Assembly: GCF_040214835.1 (NCBI RefSeq)
Contig: NZ_CP157874.1
Location: 2,980,001 to 3,044,000, forward strand
Length of the DNA: 64,000 nucleotides
Direction: 5' to 3'
Source of the DNA: Pseudomonas asiatica
GTDB taxonomy: Bacteria > Pseudomonadota > Gammaproteobacteria > Pseudomonadales > Pseudomonadaceae
The translations under genes were made by a program, and so were the position numbers. The notes under the pieces are model-generated. The model was not told the DNA's origin. It saw only the letters and a list, made by a program, of their open reading frames with translations, and ran no database searches. Positions 36,190 to 44,665 of this stretch are shown piece after piece; positions within the stretch are counted from its first letter, which is position 1, and every line of letters begins with the position of its first letter.

Positions 36190-36304
36190 GCCTGTGCTGG
36201 CCTCTTCGCGGGCACGCCCGCTCCCACAGGTACTTCATCGCCCTTCAGGCTGGTGATATCCCTGTGGGAGCGGGCATGCCCGCGAAGAGGCCGGTACAGG
36301 CAAC
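36190..36304. repeat. REPIN (CGGGCACGCCCG type)
   Basis: Arms GCCTGTGCTGGCCTCTTCGCGGGCACGCCC and GGGCATGCCCGCGAAGAGGCCGGTACAGGC are inverted. It marks the second edge of the AraC-proXWV-LysR block. Confidence 0.86.
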
Positions 36305-36319
36305 CCGGAACCGCCCACT

Positions 36320-37051
36320 TCACTGCACCGGCAGGAAGTTCATCAACAGCAGGCTCTGCGCATAATTCAATCCAATCCGCCTGTACCGCTCATCCAGCAA
36401 CTCCGCCAGCAAATCCAGCCGTGCCACGATCTTGCCGAACTCAACGGCAAAACTCAGGTTGCTGCCCTCTTCCGAGATTTCGTTGGAGAACAACAGCAGC
36501 ACGCCATTGGCATCCTGCCGCTGGCTCAGCATCCAGGTGGCCTTCTCGATATTGCGCGCCGCGTTGTTGATGAACAGCGGGTCGATGGTATCGGTCATGT
36601 AGAACTCGGTACGCCCGCCGTGCGCGGTGATCAGCATGCTGCCGATGGCGTAGATGAAGGCGCCCACCCGGTCACCGCGAAACTCGGGGCTCAGGGCATA
36701 GCTCAAGGCTGCCAGGTCGCGACGGTTGCCCAATTGCGGCAAGGGCTGGCGTTGTTCGATGGCGATACGGATCTGCCGCTCGGCAGTTGCCGCGTCCACG
36801 TAGCCGGACAGCTTCCACTGGTTGGGGTTGCGCAGGTAAAGCTTGTTCATCAGCAGGTACAAGCTCTGCAGGTTGTCGCGCATGGACAGCGTGGCCAGGC
36901 GGTCGACGCTGGTCTGGAACAGTTCGCTGGGCTTGCCGTTGCCGAGCTGGTTGACCATGTCGCGACCCTGCTGCTGGGTGCAGGCGCACAGGCACGTGAG
37001 GGTGCCTGCCAATAGCAGGCGGAGGAAGAATTCTGGCTTGCTTGCAACCAT
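36320..37051 (-). CDS. Predicted lipoprotein of unknown function
   Basis: ATG 37051 gives 243 residues; a GTG ten codons upstream is possible. The N-terminus MVASKPEFFLRLLLAG is followed by a lipobox ending in LCAC, so Cys becomes the lipidated first residue. The rest is soluble, with DNLQSLYLLMNKLYLRNP and FIYAIGSMLITAHGG as landmarks; it is mostly helical by composition. I do not recognise a family. In KT2440, as I recall, a homologue lies next to benR, which suggests a conserved housekeeping locus. Confidence 0.75.
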   Translation of the reverse strand: MVASKPEFFLRLLLAGTLTCLCACTQQQGRDMVNQLGNGKPSELFQTSVDRLATLSMRDNLQSLYLLMNKLYLRNPNQWKLSGYVDAATAERQIRIAIEQRQPLPQLGNRRDLAALSYALSPEFRGDRVGAFIYAIGSMLITAHGGRTEFYMTDTIDPLFINNAARNIEKATWMLSQRQDANGVLLLFSNEISEEGSNLSFAVEFGKIVARLDLLAELLDERYRRIGLNYAQSLLLMNFLPVQ

Positions 37052-37154
37052 CGGCACCGGGTCGATATTCGGCGGCCGCACCGGGGATCAGTGTGGCCTG
37101 GCCAAGCATAGAGCCCGGAAATTGGAAAAAGTGCGGTGATCGGGGTTATGGATA

Positions 37155-37264
37155 CCTGTGCCGACCTCTTCGCGGGTAAACCCGCTCCCACAAGATCACC
37201 ACATATCTTGAAAACTGCGCAGTACCTGTGGGAGCGGGTTTACCCGCGAAGAGGCCGGCGCAGG
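37155..37264. repeat. REPIN (CGGGTAAACCCG type)
   Basis: Arms CCTGTGCCGACCTCTTCGCGGGTAAACC and GGTTTACCCGCGAAGAGGCCGGCGCAGG are inverted, between the lipoprotein and hisN-like genes. Confidence 0.87.
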
Positions 37265-37275
37265 CAACACATGAA

Positions 37276-38067
37276 TCACATGGCGTGACGCAACATCTCC
37301 ACCACCTGCGCATGCAGCGCCGGGTCACCACAGGCCACCACGCACCCGCCATTCTGCGCGCTGCTGCCATCCCACGCCGTGATCACCCCTCCCGCCCCTT
37401 CGATGATCGGCATCAGCGCCTGCACGTCATACGGCTGCAGGCTCGCCTCGACAATCACGTCGACAAACCCGGAAGCCAGCATGCAGTAGGCATAGCAATC
37501 GCCACCGTAGCGCATCAGGCGCGCCTTGCCGGCAACGGCTTCGAATGCAGCCTTGCGCGCGGCGGTATCGAACATGTCCGGGGTGGTGCACATCAGCGTG
37601 GCCGAGGCCAGGTCGGCACAGGCGCGGGTCTGCAATGGCGTACCGCTGCGCCAGGCGCCTTCCGGTGTGCCGACAAAGCGTTCGCCGGTGAACGGCTGGT
37701 TCATCACCCCTACCACCGGGCGCGTGCCGTCGTTCAGGGCAATCAGCGTGCCCCACAGCGGCAGGCCGGTGATGAAGGCACGGGTGCCGTCGATCGGGTC
37801 GAGCACCCAGGTCAGCGGGCTGCTGCCGACTGCCACGCCGGCTTCTTCACCGAGGATGCCGTGCTCGGGATAGCGGGCCTGGATCAGCTCGCGCATGGCG
37901 TCCTCGGCTGCCTTGTCGGCCACGGTCACCGGGTCGTACAGGCGCCCCCCCTTGTCCTCGACGTCCAGGCTGGCGCGAAAGTATGGCTTGATCGCCACGG
38001 CAGCAGCATCGGCCAGCTGCTCGGCGAAGGCGCGGAATTCACCGATCTGTTCAGCACTCAGGGACAT
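37276..38067 (-). CDS. hisN: Inositol monophosphatase family, histidinol-phosphatase-like (HisN)
   Basis: The 263 residues carry the Mg-dependent IMPase signatures GEE (E74, E75), D90-P-I-D-G-T and the GGDCYAY segment. The C-terminal motif reads YDVQALMPIIEGAGG instead of WD-x-AA, as seen in HisN-type histidinol-phosphate phosphatases. It would dephosphorylate histidinol phosphate or a related small phosphate. It has no histidine genes nearby, so the specific role rests on family resemblance. Confidence 0.82.
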   Translation of the reverse strand: MSLSAEQIGEFRAFAEQLADAAAVAIKPYFRASLDVEDKGGRLYDPVTVADKAAEDAMRELIQARYPEHGILGEEAGVAVGSSPLTWVLDPIDGTRAFITGLPLWGTLIALNDGTRPVVGVMNQPFTGERFVGTPEGAWRSGTPLQTRACADLASATLMCTTPDMFDTAARKAAFEAVAGKARLMRYGGDCYAYCMLASGFVDVIVEASLQPYDVQALMPIIEGAGGVITAWDGSSAQNGGCVVACGDPALHAQVVEMLRHAM

Positions 38068-38213
38068 GGGGCGGGCCTCGTGAAAATGATGGGGCCCGCA
38101 TCATACCCGACACACCGTGCCGCGCCAGCCTCCGTCGGCCGCTCATGCGGCCCTGCGCGGTCTAGACTGAACAAGACCAGACACCGGGGGGCTGCCACAC
38201 GTGGAGGTGTGAG

Positions 38214-39104
38214 ATGAGCCAGTTCAAGCGTCTGTTCGTCATGCTCGGCCCGCAAATGCGCCACACGCCAGCGCTACAACGCGCTGCGGCGTTGGCGGAA
38301 TCCAGCGGTGCCTTGCTGGATATCAACGTGTTCGTCGACGATGTCGACACCTTCGGTTTGATGAGCGATAGCCGCGAGCGTGAGCGGCTGCTCAGCGACA
38401 ACCGCCAATGGCTGGCGGACGAAGCCGAACAACTGGCCAACGCCGGCCTGGATGTGTCTACCGAACTGCTGCTGACCCGCGACCCGCTGGGCAGCGTGCT
38501 GGAGCGGGTGGAACGGCTGGGTTGCGACCTGCTGATCAAGGACGTGCAGCACGAACCGGTGCTCAAGCGCCTGCTGGTAACGCCACTGGACTGGCAGTTG
38601 CTCAAGGACAGCCCGGTCGCCGTGCACCTGGTCAGCGATATCCGCCTGCCGCTGCCCCGGCAGATTGCCGCCGCGGTGGACCTGAACAGCCATGGCGCCG
38701 GCGAGCACCTGGATGAGCAGGTGATCCATTGCGCCCATGCCCTGGCCCTGCAGTGCAATGCCGAACTGCACCTGCTGCATGTGTGTGACGCGGCCAAGAC
38801 CCACATTGCCGACTTCGGCGCCGGCACAGTGACCATGCCCGGCTTCGATGTCAGCGTGCGCACCGCGCAGCGGGCGGCGTTCAACCGGCTGGGCGACCAC
38901 CACCAGATCCCGCTGGAGCGCAGGCACTTCCTGGAAGGGGCCGCGATCAAGGTGATTGCCCAGTTCGTCGGGCACAGCCGGGCGGATGTGATCGTGATGG
39001 GCAGCCACCGGCATGACGCCATGCAGACGTTCCTGGGCGGGACCACGGCGCATGTGCTGGAGCATCCGCTGTGCAATGTGCTGGCGATCAAGGCGGTTCG
39101 CTGA
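38214..39104 (+). CDS. Tandem universal stress protein (UspE-like)
   Basis: The 296 residues hold two Usp domains (about 1-145 and 150-296). The second domain ends with VIVMGSHRHDAMQTFLGGTTAHVL, close to the ATP-binding G-x2-G-x9-G(S/T) pattern though the spacing is not perfect. The start at ATG 38214 follows a strong GGAGG site. Usp proteins protect against stress by unclear means. It is divergent from the hisN-like gene. Confidence 0.88.
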   Translation: MSQFKRLFVMLGPQMRHTPALQRAAALAESSGALLDINVFVDDVDTFGLMSDSRERERLLSDNRQWLADEAEQLANAGLDVSTELLLTRDPLGSVLERVERLGCDLLIKDVQHEPVLKRLLVTPLDWQLLKDSPVAVHLVSDIRLPLPRQIAAAVDLNSHGAGEHLDEQVIHCAHALALQCNAELHLLHVCDAAKTHIADFGAGTVTMPGFDVSVRTAQRAAFNRLGDHHQIPLERRHFLEGAAIKVIAQFVGHSRADVIVMGSHRHDAMQTFLGGTTAHVLEHPLCNVLAIKAVR

Positions 39105-39120
39105 GAGCTGGTAAATCTGC

Positions 39121-39217
39121 ACCGGCCTCTTCGCGGGTGAACCCGCTCCCACAGGTACCCCACTGACCTCAGGCCTGGTGAAACCCCTGTGGGAGCGGGT
39201 TTACCCGCGAAGAGGGC
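39121..39217. repeat. REPIN (CGGGTGAACCCG type)
   Basis: Arms CCGGCCTCTTCGCGGGTGAACCC and GGGTTTACCCGCGAAGAGGGC are inverted, after the Usp gene. Confidence 0.87.
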
Positions 39218-39271
39218 AACACGGATTTCAGCCTTGGTATCTGGTACACCAGTACCACACAAAAAGAATGC

Positions 39272-39290
39272 ATTTGATAATGATTCGTAG
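39272..39290 (+). promoter_or_regulatory. Fur box of the TonB receptor gene
   Basis: TTTGATAATGATTCGTAG contains TGATAAT-G-ATT, the left half and centre of the Fur consensus TGATAATnATTATCA; the right half is weaker. It lies about 60-78 bp upstream of the receptor start, in an AT-rich stretch, so iron repression is likely. Confidence 0.7.
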
Positions 39291-39349
39291 TAGTTTCTCG
39301 GCGCTTGCCCACCCTACCCTCAGCGCCCTACTCCAGGATCGTACCGTCG

Positions 39350-41485
39350 ATGCGTCGCACGTTCGTTTCGCTTTGTGTGCTTCATGCTGTCTCCCCACTG
39401 GCCTTTGCCGAGCCTGAACCGCTCGGCGAACCCGCCCAGATCGAACTCCAGGCCCTGAACATCACCAGCAGCGCCGACAGCGAACGTGCCAATGGCCCGG
39501 TCGAGGGCTACAAGGCTACTCGCTCGGCCAGCGCCACCCGCACCGACACCGCCCTGCACGAAACTCCGCAATCGGTCAGCGTGGTGCCCAAGGATGTACT
39601 GGAAGACACCGGCGCCACGCGCCTGCAGGATGGCCTGGACTACGCCGGCGGTGTCGGCCGCGCCAACAACTTCGGCGGCCAGGGCCTGACCACCTTCACC
39701 GTGCGTGGCTTCACCACCGGGGAGTTCTACCGCAACGGTTTCCCGATCAACCGCGGCTACCCCAACGCCCCCGACGCCAACACCGTCGAGCGCCTGGAAG
39801 TGATCCGTGGCCCGGCCAGCAGCCTGTATGGCCGTGGCGACCCCGGCGGCACCTTCAACGTGGTCAGCAAGCAGCCGCTGCCAGAGTCGAAAGTTACCCT
39901 GGGCAGCCAGTTCGATGACCAGGGCATGCACCGTGCGACCCTGGACGCCACCGGGCCGCTGAACCAGGACGGCTCGCTGGCCTACCGCCTGAACCTGCTG
40001 GGCGAAGGCGGCGAAAGCTTCCGTGACGACGTGGAAAGCGAGCGCTATGACGTGGCGCCGGTGCTCAGCTGGCAGGTCAACGACAGCACGAAGATCGTCT
40101 TCGAGGGCGATTTCATGCGCAACAACCACCCGCTGGACCGTGGCCTGACCCGCCTGCCCGGCCAGCTCGGCACAGCTTCGCGCGACACCAACATCTGGGA
40201 AAAAGGCAGCGACAACCTGCTGCACAACGACAACAACATGGCCCAGTTGCGTTTCGAGCACCTGCTCAACGACAACTGGACGCTGGGCGGTGGCATGCAG
40301 TGGCTCGACGGCTCGCTCAAGGGCAACGCCGTGGAGGCCAACGCATTGCAGGCTGACGGTCGCACGCTGGGGCGCAACTTCAACTACCGCAAACTGGAGT
40401 GGACCGACCGCGACTACCAGCTCAACCTCACCGGCCACTTCGACACCGGCGGCTACGCTCATACACTGCTGACGGGCATCGAGTACGAAGACTACGACTA
40501 CAACTCGATCATCCAGCGCTCGGCCAGCGGTGCCAGTGAGTACCCGATTGACATCTTCGACCCGGTACTGGGCCAGCCACGCCCTGCCCTGACCCGCACC
40601 ACCACCCATGACAAGGAAAACCTGAAGACCTGGGCGGCTTTCATCCAGGACCAGGTGGCCCTGACCGAGCGACTGAAGGCGCTGGCGGGCGTGCGCTTCG
40701 AGCGCTTCGAGCACGATTACGACGACAAGCTGCCGACCAACCGCGACTTCAGCAAAGGCGAAAACGGCGTCACCCCACGCTTCGGCCTGATCTACGACCT
40801 GACCGATACGGTTGCGGTCTATGCCAACACCGCGCGCTCGTTCAAGCCCAACACGGGCACGCCAAGCGGGGGCGGAGGCTTCGACCCGGAAAAAGGCAAG
40901 TCCTACGAACTGGGTGTGAAATGGGAGGCACTCGACCGCCAGCTGAGCATCGATGCTGCGATCTATCACATCGTCAAGGAGAACGTCCTGGCGCGCGACC
41001 CGAACGACCCCACCGGTACCTACAGTATTGCGGCCGGCGAAGTGCGCAGCCGTGGCCTGGACATCAACATCGCCGGCAACCTGACGCCGGAGTGGCGCGT
41101 GATCGGTGGTTATGCCTACGTCGACGCCGAAGTGACCCAGGATACGACCCTGCCCAAGGGCACGCGCCTGGCCAACATCCCGCGCAACAGCTTCAGCCTG
41201 CTGAACACCTACGAGTTCCAGGATGGCCTGGCCAAGGGGCTGGGGTTGGGGGTTGGAGTGAAGTACGTGGATGATCGCGCCGGCCAGACGGCAGCCACGA
41301 CCTACACCATGGAGCGCTACAGCGTGGTCGACCTGCTGAGCTTCTACAAGGTCAACGAACACGTGCGGTTGAACCTGGACGTGAAGAACGTGTTCAACAA
41401 GGGCTATGAAGAGGGCGCGTTCAACAACTATGTCTACCCGGGTGCGCCAAGGACAGTGCAAGCTGGGGTTTCGTATACCTTCTGA
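39350..41485 (+). CDS. TonB-dependent ferric-siderophore receptor
   Basis: ATG 39350 gives 711 residues. The signal peptide ends near LAFAEPE. The plug domain begins at about residue 60 (ETPQSVSVVPKDVLED) with GFPINRGYPNAP and RGPASSLYGRGDPGG, and a 22-strand barrel follows, ending in VSYTF. There is no N-terminal signalling (STN) domain and no sigma or anti-sigma gene, so control is probably by Fur alone (box at 39272). The ligand is likely a hydroxamate or xenosiderophore; sequence does not settle which. Confidence 0.93.
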   Translation: MRRTFVSLCVLHAVSPLAFAEPEPLGEPAQIELQALNITSSADSERANGPVEGYKATRSASATRTDTALHETPQSVSVVPKDVLEDTGATRLQDGLDYAGGVGRANNFGGQGLTTFTVRGFTTGEFYRNGFPINRGYPNAPDANTVERLEVIRGPASSLYGRGDPGGTFNVVSKQPLPESKVTLGSQFDDQGMHRATLDATGPLNQDGSLAYRLNLLGEGGESFRDDVESERYDVAPVLSWQVNDSTKIVFEGDFMRNNHPLDRGLTRLPGQLGTASRDTNIWEKGSDNLLHNDNNMAQLRFEHLLNDNWTLGGGMQWLDGSLKGNAVEANALQADGRTLGRNFNYRKLEWTDRDYQLNLTGHFDTGGYAHTLLTGIEYEDYDYNSIIQRSASGASEYPIDIFDPVLGQPRPALTRTTTHDKENLKTWAAFIQDQVALTERLKALAGVRFERFEHDYDDKLPTNRDFSKGENGVTPRFGLIYDLTDTVAVYANTARSFKPNTGTPSGGGGFDPEKGKSYELGVKWEALDRQLSIDAAIYHIVKENVLARDPNDPTGTYSIAAGEVRSRGLDINIAGNLTPEWRVIGGYAYVDAEVTQDTTLPKGTRLANIPRNSFSLLNTYEFQDGLAKGLGLGVGVKYVDDRAGQTAATTYTMERYSVVDLLSFYKVNEHVRLNLDVKNVFNKGYEEGAFNNYVYPGAPRTVQAGVSYTF

Positions 41486-41492
41486 CAGTTCC

Positions 41493-41597
41493 TGGGGCTG
41501 CTTTGCAGCCCATCGCGACACAAGGCCGCTCCTACAAGGAAACCGCGATCTCCTGTAGGAGCGGCCTTGTGTCGCGATGGGCCGCAAAGCGGCCCCC
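41493..41597. repeat. REPIN (ACACAAGGCCGC type) with terminator-like hairpins
   Basis: Arms CATCGCGACACAAGGCCGCTCC and GGAGCGGCCTTGTGTCGCGATG, with outer stems GGGCTGC-TTT-GCAGCCC and GGGCCGC-AAA-GCGGCCC. It sits between the convergent receptor and pagL genes. Confidence 0.88.
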
Positions 41598-41602
41598 CGG
41601 TC

Positions 41603-42124
41603 TCAGAACCCTTTGCTGTAGAACAGCGAGTACGACTCGATGCCGTCGTTAGGCTGCTTGAGCCCCGCGTTGGAGTAGTGCATCGCGCGGATCCCCACCT
41701 TCTGCTCCCCCGGCAGTTTCAGGCCGAAGCCGATGCGGTCTTCGAAGTTGACCGACGAGCCCAGGCGCTGGTCGCCCACGTCGGTCTTGGAAAACGCCGC
41801 CAGACCAATGCCGGCCTCGATGTACGGGGTATAGGTGAAACCGCTGAACTCGTAGGTGAACACCGGGCTGAACGACAGCGAGTGCGCGCCACTGGCCTCA
41901 CCGCCTTCCCAATAGGTGTAGGCCGCATCCCAGTACCCGGTCAGATGACCGGTGCTGCTTTCCAGCCATTTCTTGTCCCAGTCGAACGACAGGCCGATAC
42001 GGTAGGTCATGTCGCCTTGGCCAGTGGCGCCAACGGCACCGCTCACCTGCGCTGCCTGGGCCAGATTCGCCCCGGCAAAGGCCAGCACTGCAGCAGCCAG
42101 CGAAGCTGCTAGACGGGTTTTCAT
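41603..42124 (-). CDS. pagL: Lipid A 3-O-deacylase PagL
   Basis: ATG 42124 gives 173 residues; the frame extends one codon to TTG. A signal peptide of about 23-25 residues precedes an eight-stranded outer-membrane barrel. The catalytic residues H149, S151 (MHYSNAG) and E163 (DGIES) match those of Pseudomonas PagL, which removes the 3-linked acyl chain from lipid A. The length equals that of the P. aeruginosa protein as I recall it. Confidence 0.93.
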   Translation of the reverse strand: MKTRLAASLAAAVLAFAGANLAQAAQVSGAVGATGQGDMTYRIGLSFDWDKKWLESSTGHLTGYWDAAYTYWEGGEASGAHSLSFSPVFTYEFSGFTYTPYIEAGIGLAAFSKTDVGDQRLGSSVNFEDRIGFGLKLPGEQKVGIRAMHYSNAGLKQPNDGIESYSLFYSKGF

Positions 42125-42321
42125 CAATGACTTCTCCTGATGGTCTATACGGCAAGCGGGGGCTTGGGCCCCTCGATCTTATGTGGCGACCGGTTGCATC
42201 CAGACCGGTCACACGAAGTAATACTTTTCTGATTATCGACCAGATAAACACAAAGTTGAAAGTGAATTGCCACCATTGGCTAATACCCTGCGCCAGCATC
42301 TGCCATGCCGAACAGCAGCGG

Positions 42322-43068
42322 TCAGTCGTATTCCGCCTCTTCGTGTTCGCCCAGCAGGCGCCTTTGCCTGGGGGTGGCTTCCTCCAGCACCTGCGGGTTG
42401 AAACGCCAGTTCAGGTACGGCGAAAACTTCTGCGCGACCATGCGCCGGCCATAGTGCACTTGCAGCATGTCGCGCTCGCGTGACTGGGTGCAGTTGGCCC
42501 CGCCGCTGTGCCAGACATCGCTGCGAAACACCAGCGCGTCCCCTGCCTTGCACAGCACCGGCTGGGCCTCACGGCCCTGCCAGTGTTGCTCGCCAGCCTG
42601 TGGTGGCCGCGCCGCGCGGTGGCTGCCGGGCACAATCCAGGTCGGCCCGATGTGATGGTCGATATCGCTGAGGTACAGCTGCGCAGTCAGGATCTGCGGG
42701 GGTTGGGTGAAGTCGCTGCGCTCGCTGAGCCAGTCGGGCAACTGCATGGGCAGATGGTCCAGGTGCAGGGCCACGCCGGGGTAGCCCGGGTGGCTGCGCC
42801 AGGCGGTCTGGCCGATCACGTGGCAGTCGGCGCCCAGTGCCGCTTCGGCCAGGGCGATCAGCGGCGGCAGGTCGAGAAAGGGCAACCACAACGGGTTGCG
42901 GTTGAACACGCACTTGTAGTGTTCCAGCAGCCCCTGGTAATCCCAGTGGATGGGCTGCAGGTCATCGATAGCGCAGCGCAACAAGGCGATACGCAAGGGT
43001 TCGAGCACACCGGGGAGCAACACATAGCCCCGCTCGTCCAACATCTCCAGCTGAAGGTCCAGGCTCAT
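42322..43068 (-). CDS. PhyH-family Fe(II)/2-oxoglutarate dioxygenase
   Basis: The 248 residues show the phytanoyl-CoA dioxygenase fold: the iron ligands H102-x-D104 (ALHLDHL) and the distal H187 (DVWHSGG), with a likely 2-oxoglutarate Arg about ten residues later. It hydroxylates an unknown substrate. It lies between pagL and a small exported protein, all on the minus strand but with gaps of about 200 and 50 bp. Confidence 0.85.
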   Translation of the reverse strand: MSLDLQLEMLDERGYVLLPGVLEPLRIALLRCAIDDLQPIHWDYQGLLEHYKCVFNRNPLWLPFLDLPPLIALAEAALGADCHVIGQTAWRSHPGYPGVALHLDHLPMQLPDWLSERSDFTQPPQILTAQLYLSDIDHHIGPTWIVPGSHRAARPPQAGEQHWQGREAQPVLCKAGDALVFRSDVWHSGGANCTQSRERDMLQVHYGRRMVAQKFSPYLNWRFNPQVLEEATPRQRRLLGEHEEAEYD

Positions 43069-43122
43069 GGCGATGCGCTCCTTTCAGGCAGGAGCACATC
43101 CGTACTCCTGCCCGTTTTTCCA

Positions 43123-43566
43123 TCAACGCCAGTTCAGGTTCACGGTTGCGGGGGTCTTGCCATTCACGGTCACCAATTGCTGCACCGTCTCACCCTGGGC
43201 GTTGCCAGTCACTTTGTATTTGCCGGGAGGCAACTGCACATACAGCAGCGGCCCGGCATCCGTAAGGCTGAGCACGGGCTGGCCCTGTGCATTCTGGATG
43301 TCGACGGTGGCACCGCTCTGGAACTTGCCTTCCGGGCCGGTGGAAAGTTCCACGTGCAGGTCATAGCCCGGGGTCTTGCGCAGGGCGTTGGCTTCATCCT
43401 GGCCGATGCCGCCTTGCAGGTAGCGGACGCCGTTCTGCTCCTGCTGTTGCAGTTGCACGGCCTGCATGTCGATGGGGGCATTGAGGTCGGCGGCGGCCGC
43501 CAGGGTCCATGGCAGCGCCAGGGTGATCAGCAGCGCCGCGCCGAGGGCATAGTGATGGTTACGCAT
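43123..43566 (-). CDS. Small exported protein, beta-sandwich-like, unknown function
   Basis: The 147 residues begin with a signal peptide (about 1-26, LPWTLAAAADL). The mature part ends with PPGKYKVTGNAQGETVQQLVTVNG (given here in part), resembling carboxypeptidase-regulatory/PEGA-like repeats with a PxGxY turn. I recognise no specific family. It lies 54 bp upstream of the PhyH gene and may share its promoter. Confidence 0.7.
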   Translation of the reverse strand: MRNHHYALGAALLITLALPWTLAAAADLNAPIDMQAVQLQQQEQNGVRYLQGGIGQDEANALRKTPGYDLHVELSTGPEGKFQSGATVDIQNAQGQPVLSLTDAGPLLYVQLPPGKYKVTGNAQGETVQQLVTVNGKTPATVNLNWR

Positions 43567-43691
43567 GGTACGACCCTCCTTTCGAGGATGGCTTACCTAT
43601 TATCTGATCCTTCGGGCGTAACGGCGTTCGTGCTGATGCATGGTCGTCTTGATGAAATTCGCATCGATGGTGTGAATATTGTGCTGGAACA

Positions 43692-44558
43692 TCAGGTTGC
43701 GCGCCCTTCCTCGAGCAGTTTCACGAACATGCTCAAACTGCGCGATACCGTGCCCCGGCGCCACACCAGCCAGGTCTTCAGGTAACGGAAATCCTCCGAC
43801 ATCGGCCAGGCACTGACGGTGCTGCAACCGGGCATGTTGTCGAGCATGCTGCGCGGCATCATCGCCAGGCCGGCGCCGGCGCTGACGCAGGCCAGCATGC
43901 CGTGGTACGACTCCATTTCGTGGATCTTGCCAGGCACTGCCTGGTCCTGCACGAACCAGTTCTCGAAGTGGTGGCGGTACGAACAGTTGGCGCGGAAGGC
44001 GTAGATGCTTTCGCCGTTGACGTCCTGGGCGCGGGTTACCGGGGCGTGGTTGAGCGGCGCGATGACCATCATTTCTTCCTCGAACACCGGCATGCCTTCC
44101 AGCGTCGGGTGCAGCACCGGCCCGTCGACGAACGCCGCCACCAGGCGGCCAGACAACACGCCTTCGAGCATGGTCCCGGACGGCCCGGTGGACAGGTCCA
44201 GGTCGACCTTGGGGTAGCGCTGGTTGTAGGCCGCCAGCAAGGCCGGGATGCGCACCGCGGCCGTGCTTTCCAGCGACCCCAGGGCGAAGGTGCCCTGCGG
44301 GTCTTCACCGGCCACGGTCAGCCGCGCTTCGTGCACCAGGTCGAGGATGCGCCGGGTGTATTCGAGGAAGTTCCAGCCTGCGGGGGACAGGCGCAGGCGG
44401 CTCTTCTCGCGGATGAACAGCTCCACGCCCAGGTCCTCCTCCAGTTGCTTGATACGCGTGGTCAGGTTCGACGGCACCCGATGGATATGCTGCGCGGCGG
44501 CACTGATGCTGCCCTGCTCTGCCACGGCCTTGAAGATCTCCAGTTGCACCAGGTCCAC
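43692..44558 (-). CDS. LysR-family transcriptional regulator
   Basis: GTG 44558 is the start, supported by an upstream TTTGGAGAAAGG site; 288 residues. The helix-turn-helix is [20 protein letters not shown]. The protein is close to the putrescine/aromatic-type LysR group. It is divergent from an aldehyde dehydrogenase gene over 107 bp with TGAAT and ATTCA arms near 44575 and 44594, possible LysR half-sites. The aldehyde dehydrogenase is the probable target. Confidence 0.87.
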   Translation of the reverse strand: MDLVQLEIFKAVAEQGSISAAAQHIHRVPSNLTTRIKQLEEDLGVELFIREKSRLRLSPAGWNFLEYTRRILDLVHEARLTVAGEDPQGTFALGSLESTAAVRIPALLAAYNQRYPKVDLDLSTGPSGTMLEGVLSGRLVAAFVDGPVLHPTLEGMPVFEEEMMVIAPLNHAPVTRAQDVNGESIYAFRANCSYRHHFENWFVQDQAVPGKIHEMESYHGMLACVSAGAGLAMMPRSMLDNMPGCSTVSAWPMSEDFRYLKTWLVWRRGTVSRSLSMFVKLLEEGRAT

Positions 44559-44665
44559 AGCCTTTCTCCAAACGTGAATGTTTCGCTCATTATTATTCAG
44601 TTTTCATTAAAGCCATAGCCCACTAGTCTGGCGTCACGGTTCAACAACAACGAGAGTGTCCCGCC

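Noticed and set aside
39320-41587. Long open frame antisense to the TonB receptor
   Set aside because: It is a codon-bias shadow in high-GC DNA; the plus-strand frame has clear receptor motifs.
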